Source: CALDSL01 sp039810245
GTDB lineage: Bacteria; Chloroflexota; Anaerolineae; Anaerolineales; Anaerolineaceae
Assembly: GCA_039810245.1 (NCBI GenBank)
Contig: JBDHWQ010000052.1
Coordinates: 1-6,524 of the forward strand
Reading direction: 5' to 3'
DNA length: 6,524 nucleotides
Shown here one piece after another: positions 6,128 through 6,524 of this stretch (the first letter of the stretch is position 1; every line of letters starts with the position of its first letter). A program made the position numbers and the translations under genes. Under the pieces are notes generated by a model. That model worked only from the letters and a program-made list of their open reading frames with translations. It was not told the DNA's origin and ran no database searches.

Positions 6128-6142
6128 TGTTCCCTCTTTCTA

Positions 6143-6204
6143 TATCGGATGTGCCACTTAATTATACATCCGATACCGATATGCAAGGTACATTTTTCTA
6201 TCGG
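6143..6204. promoter_or_regulatory. TATCGG repeat cluster, probable fic operator
   Basis: TATCGGATGT (6143-6152) and ACATCCGATA (6166-6175) form a perfect 10-bp inverted repeat with a 13-bp centre. Two further copies follow: CCGATA at 6176-6181, directly abutting, and TATCGGAT at 6199-6206. Four half-sites in 64 bp are far more than chance would give. The inverted pair brackets the fic -10 box, ideal for repression. The HTH of the Fic protein is the obvious candidate binder, but that is inferred. Confidence 0.65.
6161..6166 (-). promoter_or_regulatory. fic -10 box
   Basis: On the minus strand TATAAT (6166 to 6161) is a perfect -10 hexamer lying inside the loop of the TATCGGATGT inverted repeat. 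The start point would be near 6154, giving a leader of about 26 nt. No good -35 is seen at 16-18 bp; TTGCAT (6186 to 6181) is only 14 bp away. Confidence 0.5.
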
Positions 6205-6276
6205 ATCAACACCTTTATTTTGCGCCTCACCTGCCAGGGAAGACCGTCCACCGGGAAACGTATTTCTGGCGTCCGC

Positions 6277-6285
6277 TGCTATACT
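6277..6285 (+). promoter_or_regulatory. Extended -10 promoter for leaderless arfB
   Basis: TGCTATACT is an extended -10 element (TGn plus TATACT, 5/6 match). Six bases separate it from ATG 6292, so transcription should begin at or next to the A of the start codon. No Shine-Dalgarno precedes the ATG, which agrees with a leaderless mRNA. No clear -35 is seen, as often for extended -10 promoters. Confidence 0.5.
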
Positions 6286-6291
6286 TACCCT

Positions 6292-6524
6292 ATGATTGAA
6301 GTGACGCCGGACGTGGCGATTGACGAGAAGGACATCACGGTGGATTTCATTCGCTCGTCCGGGCCGGGCGGGCAGAACGTCAATAAGGTCGCCACCGGGG
6401 TGCAGTTGCGCTTCGCCCTGAATGAATCCGCCAGCCTGCCCGAGGACGTGAAGCAGCGCCTGCGCAGCATCGCGCGCAACCGCATCACCGGCGAGGGCGT
6501 GCTGATCATCGAGGCGCAGCGCTT
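6292..6524 (+). CDS. arfB: ArfB-type ribosome-rescue hydrolase, partial
   Basis: This is the start of a peptidyl-tRNA hydrolase of the ArfB/YaeJ (ICT1) class, which frees ribosomes stalled on mRNA without a stop codon. The frame is open to the right edge (77 codons visible; the family is about 130-140 aa). The catalytic loop SSGPGGQNVNK (22-32) holds the GGQ motif at 26-28, followed by LRF (39-41), SLPEDVKQRL (48-57) and GVLIIEAQR, as expected for the family's N-terminal domain. The basic C-terminal tail that enters the mRNA channel lies outside the window. There is no room for the codon-recognition domains of RF1/RF2 before the GGQ domain, so this is not a standard release factor. It is divergent from fic and shares its 164-bp spacer. 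Confidence 0.88.
   Translation, partial: MIEVTPDVAIDEKDITVDFIRSSGPGGQNVNKVATGVQLRFALNESASLPEDVKQRLRSIARNRITGEGVLIIEAQR

Overview
The window is GC-rich DNA with short AT-rich intergenic stretches. It carries seven complete protein-coding genes of recognisable or likely reality plus one that runs off the right edge. Gene content and style (GC-rich third codon positions, an ECF metal transporter, a Fic protein with a C-terminal HTH, an uncharacterised protein of a type I associate with Chloroflexota) suggest a Chloroflexota/Anaerolineae-like bacterium. This is an inference from style, not a database result.

Layout, left to right. Bases 1-138 are an AT-rich control region with a strong palindrome. 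It precedes a 159-aa uncharacterised gene (139-618, +) and a PAP2-type membrane phosphatase (666-1412, +). The phosphatase converges on a tightly packed operon on the minus strand, read from right to left: cbiM fused to a CbiN/PDGLE-type tail (3887-2919), cbiQ (2919-2119) and cbiO (2113-1409). Together these form an energy-coupling-factor importer for cobalt or nickel. Divergent from it, a short Fur-family metalloregulator (4012-4410, +) overlaps a DUF985/cupin_5 gene (4407-4964, +) by 4 bp. The 124-bp spacer between cbiM and fur holds back-to-back promoters and two separate inverted repeats placed over them, so the regulator most likely controls both the transporter and itself. The spacer has no room for a cobalamin riboswitch, which points to control by metal rather than by B12.

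Bases 4965-5197 hold no convincing gene, only a nested hairpin. A class II Fic AMP-transferase with a C-terminal DNA-binding domain follows (6127-5198, -). Its promoter region contains four copies of TATCGG, two of them forming a perfect 10-bp inverted repeat around the -10 box, which suggests autoregulation. At the right edge a divergent gene starts that encodes an ArfB-type GGQ ribosome-rescue peptidyl-tRNA hydrolase (6292 onward). It has an extended -10 box exactly where a leaderless transcript would begin at its ATG.

The best candidates for something new are the fur-cupin / cbiMQO regulatory module, the Fic-HTH self-regulatory site, and the unusual 11-residue extension in front of the metal-binding MHIPDG N-terminus of CbiM.
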